A stretch of DNA of 64,000 nucleotides from Chaetorhynchus papuensis. Taxonomy: Eukaryota > Chordata > Aves > Passeriformes > Rhipiduridae. This document shows, piece by piece, positions 1 through 12,863 of this stretch. Each line of letters opens with the position of its first letter. The first letter of the stretch is position 1. The position numbers and the translations under genes were made by a program. Below the pieces are notes generated by a model, which searched no databases, was not told the DNA's origin, and was given only the letters and a program-made list of their open reading frames with translations. The DNA is taken from the NCBI GenBank assembly GCA_013396525.1, contig VWYX01001145.1, forward strand, positions 62,001-126,000, written 5' to 3'.

Positions 1-714
1 TTTAATCTCTTTAATTCTGATTATAGATAAACTTCTTTTTACTTCCTGCAGAGATCCCTGGTCTCTGTGTATAATCATGGGTGTCTTAGAAAACTTTTTT
101 GGAAATTGGAATGCTATTTTAAAAAAATACAAAACAATTAATTCATCTTATCTCCAGCTAGCAAGGAGGAAATAAGCATATCTTCTTTTTTTCTCAACAG
201 ATTACTTTTGCTTTACACATGACGTTATTATCTTAGACCATATTTTCTTCCAGGACATATTGGCATTCCAATGAGAATTCCCTGTGTCAATCATAAACAA
301 CACTTATTTGGTAGTTAATAAAAATTGGCTTTAGTGTAGACATTTTCCTATATAATTAAAGAATATTCATTTCCTTAAACAGCGGGAAAGGGACATAAAA
401 GATTAGATCAGAGAGGAGAAAAACAAGTCAAGAAAAGCAAAGTTTGCTACTTAAGTCTTTTGTGTCCATCGAGGTTGCTCTTCACTGTGACAGCAAGTAT
501 GTTGGTTGAAAACAGAAAGAAAGAGGAGAGGTGACAAAGGACAGGGACCACCACACAAGCTGTTAAAAGAGAAAGCAAAACAATAAGGAAAAAACCAAAC
601 CAAACCAAACCAAACAAAGGATGATAATACAGGACTGAAAGGCGAGGAACGTGTGAGGGAGATTCTTGGTGAAAAGCAGTGGAGAGTTTGAAAATTATGA
701 AGATTGAAACTTAC
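1..714. other. AT-rich unassigned DNA
   Basis: No gene, RNA or recognisable transposon is visible. The only structure is a short (AAACC)n run at about 593-615. The open frame on the minus strand over 451-756 is rich in Ser, Phe and Leu, has no family resemblance and is probably chance. Confidence 0.5.
593..615. repeat. (AAACC)n simple repeat
   Basis: About four to five consecutive AAACC units are seen directly, bordered by A-rich DNA. Confidence 0.85.
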
Positions 715-769
715 TGTCCTCCTCAATTTGACTTTGAGCTTGGTCTTCTTTCCCACCCAGTTTGTAGAC
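715..769 (-). CDS. Candidate coding exon (unknown gene)
   Basis: On the minus strand a 55-base stretch is preceded by an AG (...TTTGTATCTAG) and followed by a good donor (GGACA then GTAAGTTT). The frame starting at its first base is open throughout and reads VYKLGGKEDQAQSQIEED plus one base, so it would enter in phase 0 and leave in phase 1. Phase 0 entry matches the phase 0 exit of the candidate exon at 23303-23361, the next one upstream on this strand. The acceptor is weak, with a poor pyrimidine tract, and I recognise no protein family. It could equally be a chance pseudo-exon. Confidence 0.22.
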
Positions 770-2091
770 CTAGATACAAACCTTTGATTTATGAAATAAT
801 TTTAACATTCCAGCCACCTTGTCAGATATTGTCAGTATTTAACTGACATTGTAAGCAGTTTCTGCAGCAGCAGCAAGTGCCTTGGTTATGCAGGGATAGT
901 TAATGTCAGTTCATCACACGGGAAGGATTTCTTTCAAACAGCTTGGTCTGCCATGAGAATTTTTGGGCTTAAAAGACTGATTAAGAAAATATACTATAAA
1001 CATTGATAATGCCTGTGCTTTGTGAAATTCAAAGCCTCTGAGATTTGTTGAATATACAGGATAAGAAAAGGTAAAGTTTTAGGAGCTTTCTGATCCATGA
1101 CTGAAATATCAGTGTTGTTATTTCAGGTAAATAATAAGGTCTTTGATAAAAAATAAATTTTTTACTGAAATTCAAAATAAATAAAAAAATAAATAAAAAT
1201 AGGGTTCAGTGGTGTCCTTAGCAAGGATGGATGACTCTATTGATATGACTGAAAAAGCAAAATATCAGTAATAAAAAAAAGTGACCTCTTCCAATGAAAT
1301 TCAATTCGAAAATCTAGCAAAAGTAACACAGGGAGTAAACAAAGTGGAATGACCACAACAAAGAGAATGTGGATAGGAAACATGCAAGAAAGGCAGTAGA
1401 TCACCTCTGCAGCTAAATAGTACAGACAGAAAGGACTTAGTACTATTTACCTCTTCATACCTTGTATTCTGGTACTAAGTCCTGCCAGGAAAATTAGACA
1501 CTGTGGTAGTGTAAGAGAACTGGTCTGTTAGTCCAAAGCCAAAGTGGCATACCTGTTTTCAGCTGTACTCTGGTGTATACAATAACATGTTGCCATAAGC
1601 AGCAATAACTATGCTGAAAGCATTAAAGGGATAACTTTTAGAGGTGTTTACAGGGTAAGTATATCCCCTCAGAAAAAGTCTAAGTAGGCAGATAAATATC
1701 AGACTGCAAAGGATAAAATTCATAACAGTCCCAGGCAAGAGAGCCCTGCATATGAGATAATCATATCATACTTTAACCAAAATTTGTACTTACTAACAAA
1801 GAAAAGACTAGATTAGTACAGAAATGTACTCCATGGAGTGGAGAAAGTCTCAATAGACATTGGAACACAGCTGTGAAATCCACACTGTCCCAATTCAAGT
1901 CCTTAGGAAAGCTTTCTGAAATTCATATTTAGCTGGGAAGGCAGACTGCTCCTTGGTTCATTCATCAGCTGGATAAACCCATCAGGAATACATTAATTGA
2001 TTATAGAAGCAGGAAGATGGTAATCTTCCCTTTTGTGTGATCGAAAGAGAGTTAAAGGAAAAGGGGAATATTTTCTTACGGATACTGTGAC
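770..2091. other. AT-rich unassigned DNA
   Basis: No gene or known repeat family is visible. A/T-rich low-complexity sequence built of AAATAAA-type units lies at about 1146-1200. Confidence 0.5.
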
Positions 2092-2150
2092 CACAGAATC
2101 ACAGAAGGATTTAATTTTGGAAAGGACCACACTGGGTCAAAATCATGCAA
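2092..2150 (-). mobile_element. CR1 3'-end fragment, degraded
   Basis: The stretch begins with an ACAGAATCACAGAA tail and continues into TTTTGGAAAGGACCA. This is how the 3' terminus of a minus-strand CR1 looks when read on the plus strand (tail octamers, then GGTTGGAAGGGACC). The match decays within about 60 bases, so this is a short, old, severely 5'-truncated copy or a remnant of one. Confidence 0.45.
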
Positions 2151-2399
2151 CAAAGTTGCATTCAGAAAGTTCTTGAAGAGTTCTCAACTAGAGAAGTTCT
2201 TATCCCAGTTCTTAGTGAAAAATGAAGAAAATCAGGCTTATGTCCCTCTAAAATATCACGGTATAGGGTCTTCTGAGTATAGCTCTTCTGCCTATACTCA
2301 TTGCTTGCATCCTCTATTGGTGCCAGCCAGGCATGCAGGCAGGTTTTGCAATTCATTTTTCTCAGCGTGCTTGTGAGATTGGGGTCTGAACAAACCCAA

Positions 2400-2670
2400 G
2401 TGATGGTGTTTGCCTTCCTGAGTCACCAAGTGGGATGGAGCCCTGCTTTGCTGGGAATAGCTGAACAGCTGCCTGCCCATGGGAAGTGGTGAAAGAATCC
2501 CCTGTTTAGCTTCACTTATGTGTGTGGCTTTTGCTTTCCCTATTAAACTGTCTTTATCTTAACCCATGAGTTCTCTCACATGTATTTTCCCACCTCTCCC
2601 CCATCCTACCATGAGCAGTGAGCCAGTGTCTAGATGGGGCTGAGGTGCCAGCTGGGGTTTAAACAGGGCA
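2400..2670 (+). mobile_element. Truncated avian ERV solo LTR, 3' part
   Basis: This matches, segment by segment, the second half of the LTR at 20056-20645: GTGATGG-GTTTG, the GATGG-GCCCTGCTTT block, CTGAACA-CTG, CCATGGGAAG-GTGAA, TTTTGCTTTCCC, TCTTTATCT-AACCCATGAGTT, and the closing CCAGCTG-GGTTAAAC segment. The promoter half with the TATA box is missing, so the copy is 5'-truncated. It keeps the ATTAAA polyadenylation hexamer at 2542-2547. The end at about 2670 has lost the exact CA terminus. No internal viral genes are attached. The family is an avian endogenous retrovirus of ERVL-like type; this assignment is from recall of the family, not from a search. Confidence 0.8.
2542..2547 (+). terminator. 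ATTAAA polyadenylation signal of the LTR
   Basis: ATTAAA lies in the context CCCTATTAAACTGTC, the usual place of the R-region poly(A) signal in this LTR family. The sister copy at 20.5 kb lacks these bases. Confidence 0.6.
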
Positions 2671-5600
2671 TTTATAATCTGGACACTACAGTAAATGACA
2701 GGTAAACAACAGGGACTGTAGCTCAACAGCTGATCCACACGGTATTTTTCATTCTTTAAATTTAAAAATTATGCCCCTGTCTTCTAGAATTATGCTACAT
2801 TTTTACCTATATTGTGTGAACGATAATATTACACATAAATCTTCTCCAGGACTTAAAAGGGAAATAAACAGTTATGTGCTACCTCATATACCAAAGAATT
2901 TTAAACATATTTTTAAGACTCTGAGTATCTCTTATAATGGTCTAACACATTTTTCAGGCCACTTTTCCCTAGAAATGAGATATGAAAGTTAGGTTACTAC
3001 TCAGTCTTTAAATCAGTGCTGACAGAAAGTGTCCTACTGAGTTATAAAATACTATGAAATCATGGCCTAAAGAAGGGCTGAACTGGTAATGATTTAACTT
3101 AATTCAGTGCAACCAGCTGTTAAAATCATATCCTATTCATAAAAAACCCTGGCGGAAGCTAAAATCAGTATTTCAGAGAATGGGGAACCTGAGGGAGGAG
3201 AAATGATCACCTTGGGATTAGATCCTCAAATCATTTCTTAGTGTATCTCATTCTTGTTCTTGGTTTTATTTTGCCAATAATCTCACAGCCATTCTGGATT
3301 TAGAAAGCTTTTTATGACTCTGAAATGTCAAAGTAAGAAAACACTCAACTTTGACATCCCATTTTGCTTCATTTATTTGAACACTGTCACCTGGGCTCAT
3401 GTATGCAGTATGCAATCATTAGACAATTGACATCGACCTGGAAAAATAAATACAAAAAATTAGATTATCTTGATATATTTCAGGCAAAGAATGCTGAAGC
3501 AATAACAGCAGTTTTGTGGTGTATATACCCTGATGATATCATCAATGAACTGGCAGAGCTGTAAAGGGGGATACTCTGAGCTTGTGGATTACAGCTACTC
3601 TGATTACAGTCGAAAACAGAGGGAAGATTTCAGTTTTGAGGAAAGATGAATATTGGTGTCTGTGAACTAGTCCTGCAGAGTGCTTTATAGACAGTTTCCT
3701 CTATATCTTTGCAGTTGGAAATGACTAGATAATGGAAAAATATGCATAAACCAAAACCTTAGGGGTGTTAAAATATCAGAGAAAACACCAGTTATAGAAA
3801 AAAAAAAGGCTTGTAAACAAGACATTTAAAATTCAAGCTTAAAATCTGGAATGCATATGTTACACCTGTATATTGTGGTTTTGCTTTTAATGGAGAGGAG
3901 GTTTTTCTTGGTTTCACAGGTCTGGAAAAAAATACTTCTGAAACTTATACACCAATTTAAAAGCCTGAGGGCAGAAAAGGAAAATTCTAGTTTTTAGTAA
4001 ATAAATCTTATTCTTGTATCTTATTATTTGGTTAAATTCATTGAGTCATATATGTGAAGAATACAAGGTGATATCCAAAATGGTGACTGATAGTAGAAAA
4101 CAGATAATGAAGTGTCAGAGTGTTTTTGCTATGAATGATTTCATAATCATTAACTCATTTTCCCCAGGATTTACTTAGCAGCTTCAAGTGCATAGTTCTT
4201 TTTAGAAGTAAACAACAACAAAAACAACAACAAAAAACACCTTCCCTGAAAAAAAGCCAAACCTCCTACTGTTTTGGGGGAGAAAACACTTCTAGGAAGA
4301 GCCTATGTACAATAAGGCAAATATTTTTCAGGAACAAGCAAGCTAGCATTTCTTTTTGCTAATACAGTCTAGGTTTTATCCTATGCTTGGCCAGTTGTAA
4401 ATCAAGAGCAAAGAGCTTGAAATATCTCTTAGATTTTTCCTTCATACCATATATCAATCCTGTCCAGCTGAAACTTCTTTGTAAAATACTCAGAAACACT
4501 GGCAAATATTTCCAATATAAATTGCCCCCTTATTCATTCATTCATCTGAAACCAAATTTGTTACCTCTTCTTTTGTGTCTTCATCTTATTCCTTTTTCTC
4601 TTTCTCTCCTCTACTGTTATCTCTACCTGTTGTCCTCCTTGCCACTTTTCTCTGTTCTCTTTTATTTTCTCATGCTGACTTGGTTGTCCATCTAAAGTGA
4701 GAAACCAAGCACAGGGAGGATTGCTTACAGTAGCTGCAGGTTCTGCTAACTCCAGCGTAGCAGCTGAATGACCAGTGAAAGCCAAAATTGTGAGAAGGAA
4801 GATGGCAACAAAAAGTTCAGGTAACAGTACACTAAAGCAAGCACTAAAAGGATGGTAATTTATAAGGAAAGAGGAGGACTGCTTTTTATTTTAAGTCTCT
4901 AACAGACAACAGAGAGTGTTCTTCTGGCTGGTAGGACATCAGCAGGGAAGGAAATGTTTACAGAGTGCGTCTTGTCTGTTTTCCTGCAGGTACATTTTTC
5001 CTGCATTTAGTTGTTGTTATATTCTTGATTTTCCTTAGGGAGCATAAAAATACTGGAGACCAATACCAAGAAAAGTATTTATACATTATTATAAATTATT
5101 ACACTGCATTATTACAAATTTCAGCTGAAGATTTACTGAAGTTGCCTGCAACACAAATGTAAGTTGTGAATTGAGGTTGACAGGCTAATATCCAGTGCAA
5201 TCTCAACACTGATACATTCAAAACCCCCAGCAACTTGATTTCTGTGGTTTTTTTCCTTATGCAGTTTCAAGTCACATAGAAGATAATACTAAGTAAGGAA
5301 CTGAAAAATGTACTGGGTAAATTTCAACTATGAAGTCATTACTGCTCCTTTCTCATTCTGATATAAGTATTATTGGAGGGGAAAGGAGTATCTGTAATAA
5401 AATATTTAATAGATTATATGATGGGATTATTTGTAGAGTATAGTACATCCCTGCAAATCCCAATTCATGCTCATCCCAAAAGGCTGTTGGACAAATGTTC
5501 CTAAATTAGCTTGACTTAATAAGAGAGTCCACATTAGTAAGATAGGCAGTGGAGCCAACCCATTTGTTATTCACAGTATGGAAATTCAAATATATACAGA

Positions 5601-6667
5601 ATAACTTGGATATTGCCTGAAGAATATTGTATTCCCTATATAGATGTCATATTTTGAATGCAGATGTATTTCACATTTGCAAATACAGAAGTTGTAATTA
5701 ACTTTAGCAAAGCTGGTCTGGTAGGGGAGGCTTAGTTCATCTGTAATTTTAGTTATTTATTAGCACGATGGGGTCTAGAGGGGCAGGGGAAAACATTCCC
5801 TGCTCTCAAATTCATCTTTATTCAATAATAAGGGACAGTGAAGAGGTGTTATCGGATTATCTTTTTTTTTTCCGCAAAAGAATTGGTACTGTTCTATCCC
5901 ACAAGCTAGAGAGGAGAATATATTTTGTCACTCAAGAATTGAAAGAACTCATTTTTAAACATTATATTTTATAGTAGTTCAAAATTCTCCACTTATTTTT
6001 CTTGTAACTTCACTCAGATTGTGCCCTACAACTGTAAGTAATGAGTTTCAAATAAACTATATAAATAAAAATTCTAATTACTGAAATACCTAAATTTGCC
6101 AAAAGTGGTAAACGATAAAAAAGCCTTCAATTGAGCTTAAAATATGTGATTCTTTTTGCATCAATACAAAACGAGAGATGTTTTATAAATGCAAGGATCA
6201 ACTGAGTAATCAATCTCATAAAACACGTACTGAATGCACCATGGTTCAGCTCTTCAAGGTTTCCCTCTCTCAGGCAGATAGTAGTCTGAATTTCTCTGCA
6301 TATTAATTTTGTCTTTTACCCCTATTAAAACTTTTGTTTGTTTTTTTCTTTTTGTTGGTTGTGGTTGTTTGGGGTTTTTTTTTTCTGTTTAGATTTACTT
6401 TTACCTTACTTTGAAATAAACAGTGAGAAAATAATTAGGAAGGGTACAAACATTCACTGGGCATGCATTCAGCACAGAAACTTCTCTCATGCAAAAGTTA
6501 ATTATTGTACAGTGAGAGTAGAAAACTGAGGAGGAGGCTAATTGGCCACTATTAAGAAGTGCAAATGAATAATAGGCAAACCAGTTCTTTGGGGAGAAGA
6601 TGAAATATTTAATAATCTGCCCAGCGTACACATTCCCTTCTCATTCCTCTTTTCATTAACTCCATAG
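2671..6667. other. Unassigned AT-rich DNA
   Basis: No gene or known transposon is recognised. An (AAC)n-type run lies at 4210-4238. The frames at 3364-3564 (plus) and 4387-4695 (plus) show no domain and no splice context that I would trust. Confidence 0.5.
4210..4238. repeat. (AAC)n-rich simple repeat
   Basis: Consecutive AAC units interrupted by an A-run are visible directly. Confidence 0.8.
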
Positions 6668-6731
6668 CGCATCTATCTGAGTTATTCCCCGAGGACATCC
6701 TGCTGTCACGCTCTTTAGTGACCAGTATCTG
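6668..6731 (+). CDS. Candidate coding exon (unknown gene)
   Basis: A strong acceptor (pyrimidine-rich tract CTTCTCATTCCTCTTTTCATT, then CCATAG) precedes a 64-base stretch that ends in CTG followed by the consensus donor GTGAGT. Only one of the three frames is open. It leaves two bases at the 5' end and reads HLSELFPEDILLSRSLVTSI plus two bases, so phase 1 in and phase 2 out. The composition is coding-like. It lies on the opposite strand from the minus-strand candidates, so it would belong to another transcript. The product is unknown. A non-coding exon or a chance pseudo-exon cannot be excluded. Confidence 0.3.
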
Positions 6732-7525
6732 GTGAGTTTATATTCTGAGGCAGGCTCATTACTGAATTGGGTCTTCTTCTTCCCATTTCAAAATTGACAG
6801 AAGCAAGGGTAAATTATTGTATTTCATTGTTCAGTATTTTTTAGTAACAAAAAAACCAACCAAACCCAGAGTGGAAGTATTTGCTTCTACCGGAGAGGAA
6901 AAGGACTTAAGACATTTTTGGTCATTAGGAAATCAGTGAGTCTGGAACTGTCCTTCTTCCAATTTTAAGGTTCTAGTTTGAAGAGTACCAACTATCCTGT
7001 CAAGGATAAGGCATAGACTTGTGTTATGTTCCTCAACTGCTTTCCTTAATCTCAACTTCTTGAAATGAGAGAAGTTAAAATTGTAATCATATATATACTT
7101 AGAACTTTGTTTAAGTCAATTCAACAAAAAGGCAACAGTCATATCGTTCCAAACTTAGGAATTTCATATCTGAAAGAAGAAAAAGAGAAAATGCAGAATA
7201 AAAACAATAATGAAAACTTTACAGTTTTGAACAACAATACAAATACTTTATTTTATAACAGCCCCTAAAATATCTCAAAGGAAAAAAAGCAGAGATGTTA
7301 GCACTAAGATAGATGGGCATTACATTTATAATAATTTTTGGAGGAGAAAAAGGATAACAATAACAAATGAGCTAGGGATATACCTTAATTTCAAAATACA
7401 GTCATTCATCTGTCTCTTGAAAAGGAAAATTATTTTGCCATTATAATAACAAGCACAAAGTCAGGCCTTTGGAGAATAAATACAAAGAATTAATTAGAAA
7501 TGCCATTTGGTTTGCCACAGCATTG
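6732..7525. other. Unassigned AT-rich DNA
   Basis: No gene or known repeat is recognised. Confidence 0.5.
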
Positions 7526-7790
7526 AGAAGCCAATGAGGACGTGTGCTGAGAGGCTGAGAGACCTGGGATTGTTCAGCCTGGGTAATCTCAGGGCAATAA
7601 AAAGTAGCAAAGACAGACACTCCACATTGGTTCCTAGTGGAAGGACAAAAGGCAGTATGCACAAAACAAAACACACAAATTCTACCTGAACACATGAAAA
7701 CACTTTCCTACCCTGAGGATGGTCAAACAATGGTGCACATTTGTGACTCTGTGATTCTGCTTGGATACTTTTAAAAGCCAAGTATCAATG
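7526..7790 (+). mobile_element. CR1 fragment, 3' untranslated/end region
   Basis: The phrase GAGAGGCTGAGAGACCTGGG followed by TTGTTCAGCCTGG is the well-known CR1 segment near the end of ORF2. Later come GGACAAAAGGCAGTATGCACAAA, AACACATGAAAACACTTTCCTACC and TTTTAAAAGCCA, in the order expected for CR1. Indels break every frame. The copy is truncated at both ends and lacks the terminal octamers. The frames at 7441-7781 on the minus strand are antisense to it. Confidence 0.75.
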
Positions 7791-8816
7791 GAGGAAATGG
7801 GCTTTACTGCAGTTCCAGAGAAGGCTAGAGAAGAAAGGGGCAGAAGTAGGAGCAATAATTAAAGAAAATACCCCTCCACTGGAAAAGGGAAAATTTTATT
7901 TATTTATAATCCAAAAACTGGTTGGCAATTCTTGGAAAGCTATCACCTCACCAGCTTATCAACTGATCAGCTATCCCTGTGTGTTTCATGATCTCACTGC
8001 TTATGTTCATTAAAATTCCTGGATTTTTATAGATGAGAGATGTCTATTTCTAAGAAGTCTACTTATGTCAACATGCTTATGAACATTCTGATCCTTGTAT
8101 AGTTTTGTTTCCTGAGATTAAATTTTTCTATCTCAATTTCCTCTTTATGTGAATTATCAGAATATTATCATGGGATAGTGTTTTCTATGCGTGACTTGCT
8201 GATCAATTAATGTTGATATACCTTACTACCCTTGGAATTATGCATAGTTGTTTAGAATATTTATTATAAAGTAGTTTAATAGTTTATTTCTGTATCTCAA
8301 AGAAATACAGAAATGTAAATAAATTTGCAATGGCCTCTCTCTACCTCAGGAAAAGGCAGTTCAGAAATACAAACCAGAAGCAAATCTTGCCGAATAAGGC
8401 ACTCAGCTTTATTTTCATGAAAAATCAATAAAATTTAATGCCTCCACAATAGCAGTAGTAGAACCAGATTTGTGTGTTAATACTGCTTATTAAAACCTTC
8501 CACAAAAGCCATCCAGGAAGAAAATTACTTTTATCACTTCGCCAAAATGATGCTCTTTTTAAAGTGGTTAAATATTTTTGCAATATGTAGTATAGAAACG
8601 TGGGGAAAACAAGCATGTAGTAGCAGGTAAAAGAATGCAGACAGCACTACTTTTACCAGCACTGGATTCAAAGTAGGAATTCTAAGTGCTCAGTATTACT
8701 AACACAGTCATATAAAATTAGAATGTTTAATATAAACGTAGCAGAATTTGCACCTAGAAATAACTTGATGCTTACAAAAGGCATAACTAACTCCATAGTA
8801 CGACAGTCTCCTCTGT
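7791..8816. other. Unassigned AT-rich DNA
   Basis: Nothing recognisable is seen in this stretch. Confidence 0.5.
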
Positions 8817-9173
8817 TTGATTATGATAAAGAATGGCCACCCAGATGCAGAATTTAAGCCAGGTGTCAGACCTAGGCTGGAACAACAAGAATGTCAGGTA
8901 GTGCATGGAGATGCTGGTCCCAGTGTGGCACTCACCAGGTTGAGGCAGTCACCTGTGCAGGGGGCTGGGCTGCCCCCCAGTCCAGGCACTGCCATTCCCT
9001 TCCTTCTTCAAGGGAAGGGTGAACCCTATCTCACCAACCAAATGTGCACCCAGGGGGCACCCAGGGTAAGTGCTGAGGAAGGGGGCAATACTCCAAAGTG
9101 TGGTTCAGATGCAGTTGCTTTTTTTGTGTGTGGCTTTTCCTTTCTGTTTTTTGCTCTGTCTTCTGAAAGCTGA
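8817..9173. other. Locally GC-richer block of unknown nature
   Basis: This block is richer in G and C than its surroundings. It carries a 118-codon plus-strand frame with no recognisable domain, a plus-strand donor-like CCCAGGGTAAGTGC near 9060, and a minus-strand donor-like CAACCTG followed by GTGAGTGCC near 8935. No matching acceptor is convincing. It could be an unrecognised repeat, a non-coding exon or plain unique DNA. Confidence 0.3.
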
Positions 9174-11956
9174 GTGAGAGCTTCTCTTCCATTGCATTTA
9201 GACCACAGAAAATGCTTCCTCCCTGAACAAAATAAATCACAAGGGACACTTTTGTGCTAGCTTATAAGTAAACAGATTTTCTGAGATGTTTGGTATGCAA
9301 CACAAAAGAATGGTCTAACTGTTGATGTCCTTTTTGGCATGCCCTGTAGTCTGAGGAGGATCTGTATGTAACTGGAGTGAGACATCCCTGCGTGGGTACT
9401 GTAGTGGAGGAAAGTAAAATAGAGATTGATCATGCCTGAGACAGTTCATCAGGAGCAAGGTATGAAACTTCAACTTTGTGTAACTGATGTTGTGTAAAAA
9501 TCTGCAGTATTCCCCAGGGAACCCACTATTTCCATACTCACTTGTAAATGTTTCCATATGTGTGCAGCTGTTTACAGTTCTAAGTACACTATTTGTCTGG
9601 GTGTGGGGCAACTAAATTGCTATCAAGTGATTTTTAGTTGAACTTCCAGTTCAGTCCCTAATAAGTAGCATACTTTAAAAAAAAATAATAGCAAAGGCTT
9701 GATGCTCTGGTCCTGATATTTGATAGATTTCACAGCATAACATAATTACAGGAAAAGATATTGTCTTCTAAGACTAGGAATAATTTTCTCTAGGGATTTT
9801 TTTTATAGTAACAGTATTGCTTTTATTTCAGGTAGGTTATGGTGTAGATAGAAAGTTGAAAAAATATTCAAATTCAAATAATATATGTTATTTGCCTTTA
9901 GACTCTATGAAATTACTTTCCTTCCCTCCACCTGTTAAAGATAGCATTAACTCTTTACAAAACTTAAATTTTGCCATAATTAATTATTTTTATAACTTTT
10001 ACTTCTTCTTTTTTTAATTTTTCCCTTAATCTAATGCACTGCACGTGTCTCTAAAAATACTCTGTTCCTGCGTCTTGCCGTATTTAAGAACTACTTCTTC
10101 CTGTATAGTGTTTGAAAAACAAGCACAGGTGCTTCTTACTAGATACTCCCTCCCATGGCCAGTTTGGTGCTGCTGTTTCTGGTTTTGTTTAGAGATAATT
10201 TTGGCCTCACTTTTGAGTATTTCACTTATTTATTTAATTATATACCATAATATTTTACGTCCTTGTTTTCAGTTTTTTTCACTTCCTTTGGCCGACGGAG
10301 ATTTTTTTCCCAAACTCAGAATAAGCTACCAGCTATCTTGCAGCTGCTTGTTTGTACTGTCTTTGTTAAAATCATGGGGAAATACAATCAATACTTTTTT
10401 TTTTTTTTTTATGACTTATTGTGAAGAGGAAAGCAAACTAATATCTTAATGCACCATTTGTACATCATTTCATTTGCAAAACACCCTTTCAAATTTCCCT
10501 CTGACTAAACGATTCGAATTGTTTTCTTCTGTCTTTGTTTATGGGGTTTTTTTTGGTCTTTCCCGATTTGAGAGCTTTGCATATTCAGGGTAATGTTAAC
10601 ATCACTGAACCTGTTGCCGTCATATTATTAAAAGTAAATTCTCTGTACATTTCTCATTTCGGGGATATTATACTGAAACATTGGAGGAATAAATACAGAG
10701 ATGCACAATTTACAGTCATGGTGGCTGTCTACTGATTTGTTAAAGATAACATATCTGAAAACCAAAAATTACTCTTGGTCATGTACTACACCTCTTCTAT
10801 TTTTCCTCCTATAGCACTTACTAAGGTGAAATTTACCAACCAACCCCTTCATTCTTGAAACCCATTCTTTCAGTATTTGTTAAAATATTGAAAAAACACA
10901 ACTATTTTTTAGTCAGAAGTGAACACCAGAGTGTGATGCAGGAATAAATGTCCATAATGCCTTCTTCTGAACTCACTATCCTTAAACGATGAGGGAATGA
11001 TCACCTTTTCAGACATGTATAATTTGTATTTTGCCTTCTATTTTAAATATTTGAAGACTTATTATCTCTTTTTCTAGGAGACTTGATTTCTAATGGCATA
11101 GAGCAATGGGGGTTTATTTACATTCTAATGTTGATTTTTTTTTTCTGAATAAAGTTACAGAAGAGGCTGCACGTCACTGCTATCCTTTCCTTACCTAATC
11201 ATTTTAAAGTCCTGTCCCTTGATGCAATCCTTCTAAGAAGGCTACAGGTTGCTTACTCTCCTATGCCTTTGCAAATAATTTCTGTCCCTGGGGAAAAAAT
11301 GTGCTATCAAACTTATCCGGATATTTTAAATTTAAAAAATCTAGATACCTCTACAGTGAATCCACAATAAAATATTCGGTATTTTCTATCCAGTTTTGTA
11401 GATTTGATCTTTGCTTTAATATCAGTGTTTGGTGCCTTGGGATGCTTTCATTCTTGCTTCTAATTAATTTGGTCAGTTTTCACTGGTACCTTGCTAGCTT
11501 TAAATTCCTTCAGTTCTTTAATTACAGTTCTTCATTTGAGACTAGTCCTGAGGTGGTTTATTTCTGCATGTGTATGAAAATATGTTCGGTTTTGCACCCT
11601 GGAGTGCTTTTGACTGCGACTAACATCACTTATTCTCAGCCTTTAAGAGCCCAATTGCATTCACATGTTAAGGACACACACATCCAATTTCACTGCTGGC
11701 AATCGAGAGGACAAAACAGTGTCTGTAGTTCAAGGATACAAAAAGAAGGACATCTTAAAAAAATCTCCCAGGGATCTTGTTATGCAAAATAGCCCATAGG
11801 TGGTGGCTGTAGAAACTCCATTCTGATCTGAGTTTCATCGTTACAGAGGCATCTAAAGCACTGTCTTATCTACATTAGACAGTAAGAAAGATTATCTAGA
11901 AGTTTAGTGAAAAATCTGAGCTGTTTAGAACGCACTTGGGAGAGTCTTTCATCAGA

Positions 11957-11970
11957 GTGTGTGTGTGTGT
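11957..11970. repeat. Short (GT)n microsatellite
   Basis: About seven GT units are seen directly. Confidence 0.8.
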
Positions 11971-12838
11971 ATGTGATTAAATCTGTGCTGCAAAGCCTGA
12001 GTAAAAGCAGCAATATTGCTACCGTTCCCTTTAACCCCCTGGGAAGGAGCACTTGGTGTGGAAGGAGAAAGATCAAAACACTCAGCAGAGGCTTTATAAG
12101 ACTGGGGCAGGGACCTGAAAAGGAAAGATAAAAGTTGAAACTGAAAGGTCATGAAAGCATTGAGTATTAAACTACAGTCAAAGACCTTTTAAAGAACATG
12201 TGACTCCACTTGCAAAATTCCCTCCCCTTCCCTCTCACATAGGAAGATATAAAGAAAGATACTATTGAACAGATGAGAGAAGTGGCTTCAGCAGCCTCTT
12301 CTCCTGAATCCTGTTGTCCCAGATTGGAGGAGAGGCAGACAGCAGTGATTTTGTTACCTTTCTTCTCCTTACACATCATATTCAGCATTTGTGCTTTTTG
12401 TACATTATATGTAACTTGAAAACAAACACATGTATTTAACTGAAAGATAACTATGACATCACAACTGTATGGCATTACATTTAGGTAAATAGCTTTGGAT
12501 TGTTCTCAGTATAGCATTTGATAATTGATCACTCAAAAATACCCAACTTCCACAATTCCTAAGCTCTATTATTCAAGAAAACTCTTCCAAAAATGACAGT
12601 GTGATCTCGTTCTTAATAATAATAACTTCAATATGTTAACTGAACTGTCAGTACTGACAATTCATTTCAGACCACTCCTTCCCATTGGACTCTTTGGCAG
12701 TGCAGACACACAGAACTCATGAAAGAATCACATGAAATTCATGAAAGAGGGATTCCAGATCAGCAAGCATCCCTTCACAGCCAGTGTTCCCATAAGGGAC
12801 AGGATAAGTTCCCACCGGTGGGTTTTGTGGGGGTTTTC

Positions 12839-12863
12839 TGGTTGTTGTTGTTATTGTTGTTGT
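12839..12863. repeat. (TTG)n simple repeat
   Basis: Repeated TTG units with one ATT interruption are seen directly. Confidence 0.8.

Noticed and set aside
2298..2492. Short frames on both strands near 2.3-2.5 kb
   Set aside because: Their 3' halves lie in the truncated LTR and they show no domain.
10045..10449. Plus-strand 134-codon frame with hydrophobic stretches
   Set aside because: T-rich DNA gives Phe/Leu/Ser-rich chance frames; it ends in codons from a poly-T run and has no splice or promoter context.
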